From Desulfohalobiaceae bacterium (GTDB taxonomy: Bacteria > Desulfobacterota > Desulfovibrionia > Desulfovibrionales > Desulfothermaceae): a stretch of 11,922 nucleotides of DNA. A program made the position numbers and the translations under genes. Numbering within the stretch: the first letter of the stretch is position 1; each line of letters begins with the position of its first letter. Positions 1 to 4,661 of the stretch are shown piece by piece. The stretch covers positions 1-11,922 of the forward strand of contig JAIPER010000071.1 in assembly GCA_021737115.1 (NCBI GenBank), in the 5' to 3' direction. Below the pieces are notes generated by a model that was not told the origin of the DNA, made no database searches, and saw only the letters and a program-made list of their open reading frames with translations.

Positions 1-56
1 CTGGACCCCGGCCTCCGCCGGGGTGACGGACAAAGAAAAATCAAGTTTCATATGAG
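1..56. repeat. 56-bp intergenic repeat, copy 1 (REP-like palindrome)
   Basis: This stretch matches 4115-4170 at 53 of 56 positions. Its core is a GC-rich hairpin: CCCCGGC, loop CTCC, GCCGGGG. It is followed by a GTGACGGACAAAG-type tail and ends in TTTCATATGAG. The inner end coincides with the point where the neighbouring minus-strand PIN toxin gene loses homology to its family. The element may extend left of the window. Palindromes of this kind are commonly dispersed in proteobacterial intergenic regions; that is general knowledge and was not searched here. Confidence 0.85.
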
Positions 57-352
57 TATGAAATCTGATAGCGAAGGCTGTTTTCGGCAGCCAACTTCAC
101 GAGTGCTGAGTCAATACTGACGCAAGGGAAAACCTCCAATGCCTCGATCCAGGCGAGCGCATCCCCGGCGGCCATAGGGACGGCTGTCTTGCGCGTGACC
201 ATGACGTAGAATTCCTGCAGCACCTGAGCGGAAATGCCGAAGTCCACAGCGTCAATCAACGATAACGCCTGTTGTTTTTTCTTCGGCGCATCGCTCCCGT
301 CAACTGCCGCATAAACCAGGACATTGGTATCCAGAAAGAATTCAGCGTTCAT
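41..352 (-). pseudogene. PIN-domain ribonuclease toxin (VapC-like), C-terminally truncated
   Basis: The 103-residue product opens with a typical PIN strand, FFLDTNVLVYA, carrying the first metal-binding acid (Asp8). A second acid is likely Glu47 in QVLQEFYVM. PIN toxins cut RNA, often tRNA or rRNA, through three or four acidic residues binding Mg or Mn. The family is normally about 130-140 residues and continues from a RYQISYWDA-type motif carrying further catalytic Asp residues. Here the reading changes after RYQISY into SYET and stops, inside the repeat at 1-56. The last acids are therefore missing, and I infer an inactive or altered toxin. The start overlaps the upstream antitoxin stop by 11 bp, as expected for a translationally coupled vapBC pair. 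A short but functional PIN variant is less likely. Confidence 0.8.
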
Positions 353-572
353 GCAAATCGTCCCGGGTCCAATTTCGGGTACCTAGTACGGCCGTAGACA
401 TCCGACTGAGCGCAGCTATTCGCGCACGGGCCTCTTTAGCGCGCCGCCTGTGGTCAGCGATTGCACTAAGATACTCGCGTACCAATCCGTTTACCGAGGT
501 TCGGCGCTCCGCGGCGTATATGCGAACGGCATCGAGGACGTCCTCATCCACACTGAGAGTGATGTTCTTCAT
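342..572 (-). CDS. Ribbon-helix-helix antitoxin (VapB-like)
   Basis: This 76-residue protein begins MKNITLSVDEDVLDAVR, a typical ribbon-helix-helix strand followed by the first helix; the second helix is around TSVNGLVREYL. The basic C-terminal half is probably the disordered segment that wraps a PIN toxin. RHH antitoxins neutralise the toxin by binding it and repress their own promoter. I chose the internal ATG at 572 rather than the frame opening at 635. The RHH fold starts there, the upstream 21 residues look non-coding, and a good promoter lies directly before it. The gene overlaps the truncated PIN gene by 11 bp. The antitoxin appears intact although its partner is broken. Function is assigned from fold and context only. 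Confidence 0.85.
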   Translation of the reverse strand: MKNITLSVDEDVLDAVRIYAAERRTSVNGLVREYLSAIADHRRRAKEARARIAALSRMSTAVLGTRNWTRDDLHER

Positions 573-850
573 GCTGCACAGTATATGTGTATTTGTGCTA
601 AATATCAAGAGCAACTTCGCCGTCGTCGCTGGCAATTGCCGATCCCGTCACGCACGCCTTGGTTCTGTCAGCAACGTTCGCACGGATGTTGGGCGCAGAC
701 CCCTCGAATCCGTCCTGCTGCCGCGATTGCCACCACGGTCTACGAAATTCGTTGTACCGTTCAGGTTGGTGCCGGCGCGGCATTCACATTTTTTTGTTCC
801 TCGTATCTGGACAAGTTTTTGTCCAATCACCGTTACTGTTCTGGCAATAG
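573..850. other. Gene-poor stretch between the antitoxin and the adaptor remnant
   Basis: Apart from the antitoxin promoter, I see no convincing gene here. Short frames on both strands have no recognisable domain and no ribosome-binding site. A small perfect hairpin (GGACAA, loop GTTT, TTGTCC) lies at 809-824 without a clear U-tract. The base composition differs from the downstream core genes, and the stretch probably represents decayed accessory DNA. Confidence 0.4.
580..608 (-). promoter_or_regulatory. Promoter of the RHH antitoxin gene, predicted near-leaderless
   Basis: Read on the minus strand, TTGATA (603-608) and TATACT (580-585) are separated by exactly 17 bp, each matching the sigma-70 consensus at 5 of 6 positions. 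Only 7 bp separate the -10 box from the ATG at 572, so the transcript would start at or next to the start codon. No Shine-Dalgarno motif is visible, which fits a leaderless message. An inverted repeat, GCACA (576-580) and TGTGC (594-598), straddles the -10 box and is a plausible antitoxin operator. Confidence 0.55.
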
Positions 851-1207
851 CTAAGTCAGGTGAAGGTTTGAGTTCATTATCGTGTGGATTGTTTTCTGAG
901 GCGGGAAAAAGTTTGGCTCGGAAACGGCCAGTTCAACCGTTCTCTTTCTGGTTTGGGGATCAAAATCAGGATGGATTCGTTCAATCCGGGCAGGAACCGA
1001 GAGGGCTTCAGAGGGGAGGTACAGGGTTACGTTCCTGGATGTGGACTCCAGGGCTGTGTATTCCTGTTCAGAAAGGGCAAAGGGAACAAGCAGGGTCTGA
1101 AAATCTCCGGCCTGGACAAGCAAGGATCCCGGGACCACCCATTCCCCTACCCATTTTATGCCGGGCACAAAATGGGTAGGAGGGATTTTCGAAGGTTCAC
1201 CTTGCAT
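851..1207 (-). pseudogene. Remnant of a periplasmic efflux adaptor (HlyD/RND membrane-fusion family)
   Basis: The 118-residue frame contains WVGEWVVPGSLLVQAGDF and, further on, ARIERIHPDFDPQTRKRTVE (about residues 73-92). The latter resembles the beta-barrel segment of membrane-fusion proteins, where a DPxTRTRxV-type motif is common. Full adaptors are about 300-400 residues, with a lipoyl domain and helical hairpin before this part and a membrane-proximal domain after it. Both ends are missing here. The last ~15 residues (after NFFPP) no longer look like the family. There is no ribosome-binding site, and no outer-membrane channel or RND pump gene lies nearby. I therefore call it a gene fragment. 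The family assignment is from memory of the motif and is moderately certain. Confidence 0.5.
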
Positions 1208-1220
1208 TTCATTTTTTCAA

Positions 1221-1236
1221 GTAGTACTGTAACTAC
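1221..1236. promoter_or_regulatory. Candidate operator of the Phd/YefM module
   Basis: GTAGT (1221-1225) and ACTAC (1232-1236) form a short inverted repeat about 30 bp before the antitoxin start. Phd/YefM antitoxins usually bind such palindromes to repress their own operon. The arms are only 5 bp, so the call rests mainly on position. Downstream, AAGAGG at about 1251-1256 is a reasonable ribosome-binding site for the ATG at 1265. Confidence 0.3.
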
Positions 1237-1264
1237 ATTCATACGATAAAAAGAGGCAACGACC

Positions 1265-1513
1265 ATGAAAACGATTTCCAGCAGAGACTTTAATCAACAT
1301 CCTAGCGAAGTAAAAAAAGCGGCCGACCAAGGCCCAGTCATGATCACCAAACGGGGCAAACCGGGCCATATTCTGTTAAATGTCGAGGCATACCAAAAAC
1401 TCACCGGTACTCGCCCAAAGATAACTGAACTTTTGGCAATGCCGGGAAGTGAAGACATCGATTTAGAGGTTCCACGCCTTGATGATCTTGCTCAACCAGC
1501 GAACTTTTCCTGA
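1265..1513 (+). CDS. Phd/YefM-family antitoxin
   Basis: The 82-residue product has the Phd/YefM layout. The N-terminal DNA-binding part reads MKTISSRDFNQHPSEVKKAA, followed by a strand-turn-strand PVMITKRGKPGHILLNVEAY. A polar C-terminal tail (about residues 50-82) would mask the toxin. This family represses its own operon and neutralises Doc, YoeB/RelE or PIN partners; here the partner is a PIN protein. The stop TGA at 1511-1513 shares its last base with the toxin ATG (TGATG), so the two are translationally coupled. An AAGAGG motif 8 bp upstream supports the start. The gene looks intact whereas the toxin behind it is cut short. Confidence 0.9.
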   Translation: MKTISSRDFNQHPSEVKKAADQGPVMITKRGKPGHILLNVEAYQKLTGTRPKITELLAMPGSEDIDLEVPRLDDLAQPANFS

Positions 1514-1794
1514 TGTACCTTCTTGATACCAATGTTGTCTCCGAACTGCGTAAGGCCAAGTCCGGAAAAGCCGACACACGTGTCATCTCGTGGGCAGAAA
1601 GTGTCCACACAACTGATCTTTACCTGAGGAGTTTCTCTTCTAAACCCGTGGACCTGGACTTTGATATGAGGTTCAATTATATCTTCAATCTTCAATCCCA
1701 TGGGCATTTTCTTTTTTGGGCATCATGCTCTTTGGCATCAGAACCGCCACCACTCTGCCTTTGGCACAGACCCGGCCCTCGCTGGATACGGTAA
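1513..1794 (+). pseudogene. PIN-domain toxin (VapC-like), 5' fragment with an unrelated tail
   Basis: The frame begins MYLLDTNVVSELRKAKSG, a textbook VapC N-terminus with the first catalytic acid at Asp5. Family resemblance continues through ISWAESVHTTDLYL (about residue 38, near base 1627). From there the sequence reads RSFSSKPVDLDFDMR and then enters the antisense of the convergent thioesterase gene, ending at 1794. Normal VapC proteins are about 130-140 residues, with the remaining acids in the missing part. The gene is therefore a 3'-deleted fragment and cannot make a normal nuclease. The real gene remnant is about 1513-1627. The new tail, if translated, is probably meaningless. Whether the break arose by insertion of the thioesterase cluster or by deletion cannot be decided from this window. 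Confidence 0.8.
1681..1699. repeat. Inverted repeat flanking the thioesterase gene, left arm
   Basis: ATCTTCAATCTTCAATCCC here is the inverse of 2193-2211 at 17 of 19 positions. The left arm covers the thioesterase stop codon and the right arm covers the end of the dehydrogenase gene. It may mark a rearrangement, or it may simply be low-complexity GATTGAA-type sequence. Confidence 0.45.
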
Positions 1795-2179
1795 CCCCGA
1801 CCACCACTTTCTTCTCTTTGACCTCTTCGATGGTCCCCCGCAGGGTTAAGGGGCCAAGCGGCGTGGGCCGCAAAAAATCCACCTGCAGGGAGGCCGTCAC
1901 GAAGCGAAGGGCCGGTTCGCTGCCCATCTCCCGGCCCTGCTCGCGGTAGGCCGCGGCCGAGGCCGATCCTGTGCCGTGGCAGTCGATGAGGGAGGCGATC
2001 ATCCCGCCATATACATAGCCGGGCAGAGCGGTGTGGTATTCTTCGGGGTGAAAGACGGCCACCGTCTCCTGGCCATCCCAGTAGCTCTTGATGTGGTGTC
2101 CCTGCTCGTTGAGGCGGCCGCAGCCGTAACAGTGGCTGAAGTCATCGGGATAGTAGTCCTGGAAGGCTTTCCGGGTCAT
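1685..2179 (-). CDS. PaaI-type hotdog thioesterase
   Basis: This 164-residue protein fits the PaaI/4HBT hotdog family, which hydrolyses acyl-CoA or aryl-CoA thioesters as a dimer or tetramer. The central hotdog helix is visible as VYGGMIASLIDCHGTGSA (about residues 56-73). It has the conserved Gly-Gly and then Asp66 and His68, where family members place active-site residues. A CYGCG motif (Cys17, Cys20) near the N-terminus is common in a subgroup of these enzymes. The start is supported by GGAG, which overlaps the TAA stop of the upstream dehydrogenase; the gap is only 9 bp, so the two are co-transcribed. The substrate is unknown. The gene converges on a truncated toxin gene, and its last codons lie in a GATTGAA-type repeat. 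Confidence 0.85.
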   Translation of the reverse strand: MTRKAFQDYYPDDFSHCYGCGRLNEQGHHIKSYWDGQETVAVFHPEEYHTALPGYVYGGMIASLIDCHGTGSASAAAYREQGREMGSEPALRFVTASLQVDFLRPTPLGPLTLRGTIEEVKEKKVVVGVTVSSEGRVCAKGRVVAVLMPKSMMPKKENAHGIED

Positions 2180-2188
2180 GGCTGCTCC

Positions 2189-3178
2189 TTATGGAATTGA
2201 GGATTGAAGATCGATCAGGACTTTTTTGCTGCCCTTGGTTCCGGCCAGGTCAAAGGCCTCCTGAAAATCGGCATACGGATAGATAGCCTCTATCAGGGGG
2301 AGGACGTCAAGGTGTTTTCTCTCCAGAAAGGACAGGGCCAGATCGAGGTCTCCGCAGCGGGAACCGAGCATGTTTATTTCATTGACGGTGATCCTGGCCA
2401 GGTCCAGCTCAGTCCTTGCATGGCTCGTGGTCTTGATGGCGATGGTGCCTTCGGGCCGGACATAATCCAGGGCAGAATCGATTCCCTGGGGGTTTCCGGT
2501 GGCCTCGACCAGGATGTCGAAAGGACCCGGGCCGGCTTTGGCAATGGTATTTTGGCCGGATTCGATCAGGTGGGTCGAGATGCCCTGTGCGGCGGCAAGT
2601 TCCAGTTTGCGGGGGTGTTTTCCGATTAGAACGAGGTGGGGAGAAAAGACCCGCAGGGCCAGGGCCGTGAGCAGACCGAGCTTGCCGTCTCCGAGGACGG
2701 CGACTCTGTCTGTGCTCTTGATATGGATCTGCTGGCTGATCTCCAGGGCTGCAGCCAAAGGTTCGGCAAAGACGGCTTCCCGGTCCGAAAGCCCCTCTGG
2801 TACGAGGTGGAGGTTTCCGGTCGGGGCGGTCAGGTATTCGGCAAAAGCCCCGCTGTGCCCCCGAAGGCCGATGACCGAGCGCTGGGGGCAATGGCGCTGG
2901 TCGCCCTGGAGGCACCAGGAACACAGGCCGCAACCGACATTGATGTCGGCGACTACTCTCTGGCCTACGAATTCGGGCCGGTCGCTGCTTTCCTCCACCC
3001 GACCGACAAACTCGTGCCCGGGCACTCCGGCAAAGGATTGGTAGCCCTGCAGGAGTTCGAGGTCGGTCTGGCAGATGCCGGCCATAAGGACCCTGATCAG
3101 GGCCTCGCCTTCCTGTCTGTCCGGGATGGAGCGCTGAATCAGGGTAAGGGTCTTGTCCTTTATCTGTAGGGACTTCAT
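2189..3178 (-). CDS. Zinc-dependent medium-chain alcohol dehydrogenase-like protein
   Basis: The 329-residue protein has the MDR two-domain layout. In the catalytic domain, Cys36 (AGICQTD), His55-Glu56 (GHE) and Glu139 (EPL) are the expected catalytic-zinc ligands. Cys83, Cys86, Cys89 and Cys97 form the structural-zinc lobe. The Rossmann domain has VAVLGDGKLG at about 159-168. The family oxidises or reduces alcohols, polyols or aldehydes with NAD(P); the substrate here is not evident. The start ATG overlaps the FeoA stop by one base (TGATG), implying translational coupling, and a thioesterase follows 9 bp downstream. The protein is slightly shorter than classical ADH (about 340-380 residues) but all key residues are present. 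Coupling to FeoA is unusual and hints at an iron- or redox-regulated operon. Confidence 0.9.
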   Translation of the reverse strand: MKSLQIKDKTLTLIQRSIPDRQEGEALIRVLMAGICQTDLELLQGYQSFAGVPGHEFVGRVEESSDRPEFVGQRVVADINVGCGLCSWCLQGDQRHCPQRSVIGLRGHSGAFAEYLTAPTGNLHLVPEGLSDREAVFAEPLAAALEISQQIHIKSTDRVAVLGDGKLGLLTALALRVFSPHLVLIGKHPRKLELAAAQGISTHLIESGQNTIAKAGPGPFDILVEATGNPQGIDSALDYVRPEGTIAIKTTSHARTELDLARITVNEINMLGSRCGDLDLALSFLERKHLDVLPLIEAIYPYADFQEAFDLAGTKGSKKVLIDLQSSIP

Positions 3179-3423
3179 CAGTCCTGCAGGGGTTGGACCA
3201 GGATGCGGTCGGCCTCGTTGTTGCGCAAAGTCAGGGTGAAATCATGAACTCTCAGGGCCACCGGATCCTGGAGCGGGGCCCGGCCCAGGACCTGTATCTC
3301 CACCCCGGGCAGAAGCCCCATGTCTCTGATGCGCCGTCCGAGCTCACCAGAGGCTTTGAGGGATACGATTTTCGCCTTTTGTCTGACCATGAGTTTTCTC
3401 AGGGAAATAGTTTGGCTTGCCAT
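3178..3423 (-). CDS. feoA: FeoA-domain protein (first gene of the FeoA-dehydrogenase-thioesterase operon)
   Basis: The 81-residue product is a single SH3-like FeoA domain. The family signature GELGRRIRDMGLLPGVEIQV is at about residues 26-45, followed by ALRVHDFTLTLRNNEADRILV. FeoA is a small cytoplasmic partner of the ferrous-iron permease FeoB, although stand-alone copies of unknown role are frequent. No feoB is in this window. The start at 3423 is favoured because ISLRKLMVRQKAKIV aligns with the usual FeoA beginning. No strong ribosome-binding site is seen. The stop overlaps the dehydrogenase start by one base. Upstream lies an AT-rich gap with a perfect 16-bp palindrome that may contain its regulatory site. 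Confidence 0.9.
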   Translation of the reverse strand: MASQTISLRKLMVRQKAKIVSLKASGELGRRIRDMGLLPGVEIQVLGRAPLQDPVALRVHDFTLTLRNNEADRILVQPLQD

Positions 3424-3536
3424 ATTTCAGAGCTCTTTGCCATACTCCAAAGTTTGGATATTTTTTTGGATAAATATCAGGTTATTATAAATTCGAAGCA
3501 CGAAATTCGAATTTCGATATTATGTTCAATATTGGT
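3424..3536. promoter_or_regulatory. AT-rich gap between the two feoA genes, with a perfect 16-bp palindrome
   Basis: CGAAATTCGAATTTCG at 3501-3516 is a perfect palindrome, and another TTCGAA lies at 3492-3497. A GATATTT/AAATATC inverted repeat sits around 3457-3478. It is AT-only, so it is a poor terminator. On the minus strand the order ATTTCG, TTCGAAT, GATATTTATCC resembles the region before purF (8035-8072). It may be an operator for the downstream operon or a copy of a dispersed AT-rich intergenic repeat. No clear -35/-10 pair was found for the second feoA. Confidence 0.4.
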
Positions 3537-3767
3537 CTACTCGGCCTTGAAGACCAGAATTTTGCTGGCCAGGCCTTGACCTATAACAAGTTCAGAACCT
3601 CGAAATTTCATCCGGCAGGGCCCCGATCCCCCGGAGGTGATCTGGACTTCTGTTCCAGGAATAAGGCCAAGCGAATAGAGCTTTGCTTTTGCTCCTCTGC
3701 CGGCGTCGAGATGGGCGATGGTTACCAGAGTCCCGGCGGGAAAACAGTTCAAGGGCTGTTCGCTCAT
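3537..3767 (-). CDS. feoA: FeoA-domain protein (promoter-proximal copy)
   Basis: The 76-residue product is a second, divergent FeoA domain. GAKAKLYSLGLIPGTEVQI is the signature segment, followed by PCRMKFRGSELVIGQGLASKILV. I chose ATG 3767 rather than the frame opening at 3860. The FeoA domain begins there, AGGA precedes it at a good distance, and a consensus-like promoter lies just upstream, so the extra 31 residues would fall in the promoter. Two adjacent FeoA proteins usually precede feoB in sulfate reducers (recalled, not checked); here a dehydrogenase operon follows instead. The role could be FeoB activation in trans or an unknown iron-linked function. Confidence 0.88.
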   Translation of the reverse strand: MSEQPLNCFPAGTLVTIAHLDAGRGAKAKLYSLGLIPGTEVQITSGGSGPCRMKFRGSELVIGQGLASKILVFKAE

Positions 3768-3810
3768 AAGAAGTTCCTGCAGTTGTCTTTTGTTTGGGAA
3801 ACCTAACTTT

Positions 3811-3839
3811 AATATAGTGTGTCGACTGTGGATTGTCAA
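3811..3839 (-). promoter_or_regulatory. Strong sigma-70-type promoter of the feoA cluster
   Basis: On the minus strand, a perfect TTGACA (3834-3839) is followed after exactly 17 bp by TATATT (3811-3816), 5 of 6 matches to the -10 consensus. The predicted transcription start is near 3804, giving a leader of about 37 nt with an AGGA ribosome-binding site before ATG 3767. GTCGAC lies in the spacer and could be half of an operator. No recognisable Fur box was found. Confidence 0.75.
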
Positions 3840-3937
3840 GATTTTTATAAGCCGTATCACTACAGCGAAACTTCAGGTGCAACCATATCTTGTATAGAGC
3901 CAGTCACGCCTCAAGCGCGTGCCTGGCGGCCCGCAAT

Positions 3938-3955
3938 GCCAGGCTGGAGCCTGGC
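3938..3955. repeat. Near-perfect 18-bp palindrome hairpin
   Basis: GCCAGGCT (3938-3945) and AGCCTGGC (3948-3955) form an 8-bp perfect stem around GG. No T-tract follows, so it is not a standard terminator. The CTGGAG centre with flanking GGCGATCCCAG resembles dispersed intergenic repeats I recall from several proteobacteria; this was not searched. Confidence 0.6.
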
Positions 3956-4051
3956 GATCCCAGCACAAAAAGGCTTGTGAGCATAAACTTTCGCTGGAGT
4001 GTTATCCGGTGCAGGAGAACCCTGAAAAGAATTTTAGATTCTGGATTTTGG

Positions 4052-4083
4052 CCTCCGGCCCGTAGGGGTCTACGCCCCGGAGG
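4052..4083. repeat. 32-bp two-tier hairpin
   Basis: The outer stem CCTCCGG (4052-4058) pairs with CCGGAGG (4077-4083). An inner stem CGTAG (4061-4065) pairs with CTACG (4070-4074). The two stems are separated by CC on each side, and the inner loop is GGGT. It lies about 30 bp before the 56-bp repeat copy and may be part of the same mosaic of REP-like elements. Confidence 0.6.
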
Positions 4084-4114
4084 GATTTTCGATTGTTCAG
4101 ACAAAGAACAAGAG

Positions 4115-4170
4115 CTGGACCCCGGCCTCCGCCGGGGTGACGGACAAAGCAAAGTCCAGTTTCATATGAG
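4115..4170. repeat. 56-bp intergenic repeat, copy 2
   Basis: It is identical to bases 1-56 except at three positions, in the same orientation. It has the same CCCCGGC-CTCC-GCCGGGG hairpin and the same end, TTTCATATGAG. This copy lies in non-coding DNA, which helps define the inner border of copy 1, where it truncates the PIN toxin gene. Confidence 0.85.
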
Positions 4171-4296
4171 CTTCCGGCTTGAATCAGGGAGCAGGTGCCG
4201 GAACTCCGCCGCTCCGGGCCGGTCGGGCTGTGATGGCGGTCTGCAGCTCCTTGCTCAAAAACACGTTCTAGAGTAAACCTTTTCAGGTGTTCGGGT

Positions 4297-4397
4297 ATAC
4301 CAGAAGTTGGCATAAATTGCGGTTTGTATCTGCCTTCAATGAAACCTTATAGAAATCATGCAGGATAGGAGCTTCATTTTGGGCCAACTTCTGGTAT
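4297..4397. repeat. 101-bp element bounded by 15-bp perfect inverted repeats (MITE-like)
   Basis: ATACCAGAAGTTGGC (4297-4311) is exactly inverted at 4383-4397. The 71 bp between the arms can form a further imperfect stem from AATGAA (about 4339) to TTCATT (about 4373). The element has no coding capacity and no obvious target duplication at its edges. It could be a miniature inverted-repeat transposable element, a structured RNA or a protein-binding palindrome pair. It lies 59 bp before the carB promoter. Confidence 0.6.
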
Positions 4398-4455
4398 CTG
4401 CTTGATAATATAAATGAAAATGCAATTTACACTGAATTACTCTGATCCATGTTGC

Positions 4456-4484
4456 TTGACCATTCTTGTATAACTATTTAAAAT
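4456..4484 (+). promoter_or_regulatory. carB promoter
   Basis: TTGACC (4456-4461) and TAAAAT (4479-4484) are separated by 17 bp, each matching the sigma-70 consensus at 5 of 6 positions. Transcription would start near 4491, leaving a leader of about 170 nt before carB ATG 4662. That is long enough for attenuation or another leader-based control. Confidence 0.6.
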
Positions 4485-4509
4485 TATAGATACTTACGGA
4501 AGGAATAAA

Positions 4510-4632
4510 TTGCAAGGTCGCCGAAATATACGGCATCGACTACCAAGATACCGAATAATGAAAACCTCAATTTATGACGACCATAAGTATAGAAGGTCGC
4601 CCTCCTCAGCTGTTGGATCAGAAGAAGCATAG
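4510..4632 (+). CDS. Candidate arginine-rich leader peptide of carB (40 residues)
   Basis: A TTG codon at 4510 follows GGAAGGA (4498-4504) at a 5-nt spacing and opens a frame ending at TAG 4630-4632, 29 bp before carB. The product starts MQGRRNIRHRLPRYR and has 8 Arg in 40 residues, six of them within the first 15. Several use CGA, CGG, AGA or AGG codons. Carbamoyl phosphate from CarB feeds arginine synthesis, so ribosome pausing on Arg codons would be a logical control. No classic terminator is visible downstream, although AAGGTCGCC occurs twice (4514-4522 and 4593-4601) and both copies can pair with CGACC at 4578-4582. A weak TTTGG-AAA-CCAAA hairpin overlaps the carB start region. A chance frame is quite possible. 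Confidence 0.3.
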   Translation: MQGRRNIRHRLPRYRIMKTSIYDDHKYRRSPSSAVGSEEA

Positions 4633-4661
4633 AAACCTATCAACGAGTTTTTGGAAACCAA

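Larger units (their letters stand above)
3840..4455. other. Repeat-rich intergenic region without a confident gene
   Basis: About 600 bp separate the feoA promoter from the carB promoter. The short frames here have no recognisable domain or ribosome-binding site. The stretch holds at least four distinct structured repeats, listed separately: hairpins at 3938-3955 and 4052-4083, the second copy of the 56-bp repeat at 4115-4170, and the 101-bp inverted-repeat element at 4297-4397. Nothing is recognised in 4171-4296. It looks like a landing zone for non-autonomous repeats. Confidence 0.6.

Noticed and set aside
809..824. Hairpin GGACAA-GTTT-TTGTCC as a terminator
   Set aside because: The stem is short and AT-leaning, no T-tract follows on either strand, and no clear gene ends next to it.
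520..1179. Plus-strand frame of about 219 codons over the antitoxin promoter and adaptor remnant
   Set aside because: There is no ribosome-binding site and no recognisable domain. It runs antisense to the RHH gene and to the DPQTRKRTVE-containing adaptor fragment, which is the better reading.
3537..3860. Longer 107-residue form of the promoter-proximal FeoA
   Set aside because: The extra N-terminus would be encoded by the promoter itself. The FeoA domain and a ribosome-binding site both point to ATG 3767.
4115..4170. Possible CRISPR repeat
   Set aside because: Only two copies exist, 4 kb apart, with no regular spacers and no cas genes in the window.
3904..4313. Short minus-strand frames across the repeat region before carB
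   Set aside because: They are made largely of hairpin repeats (PSPRRRPGSS-like translations of the 56-bp repeat) and show no domain or start signal.
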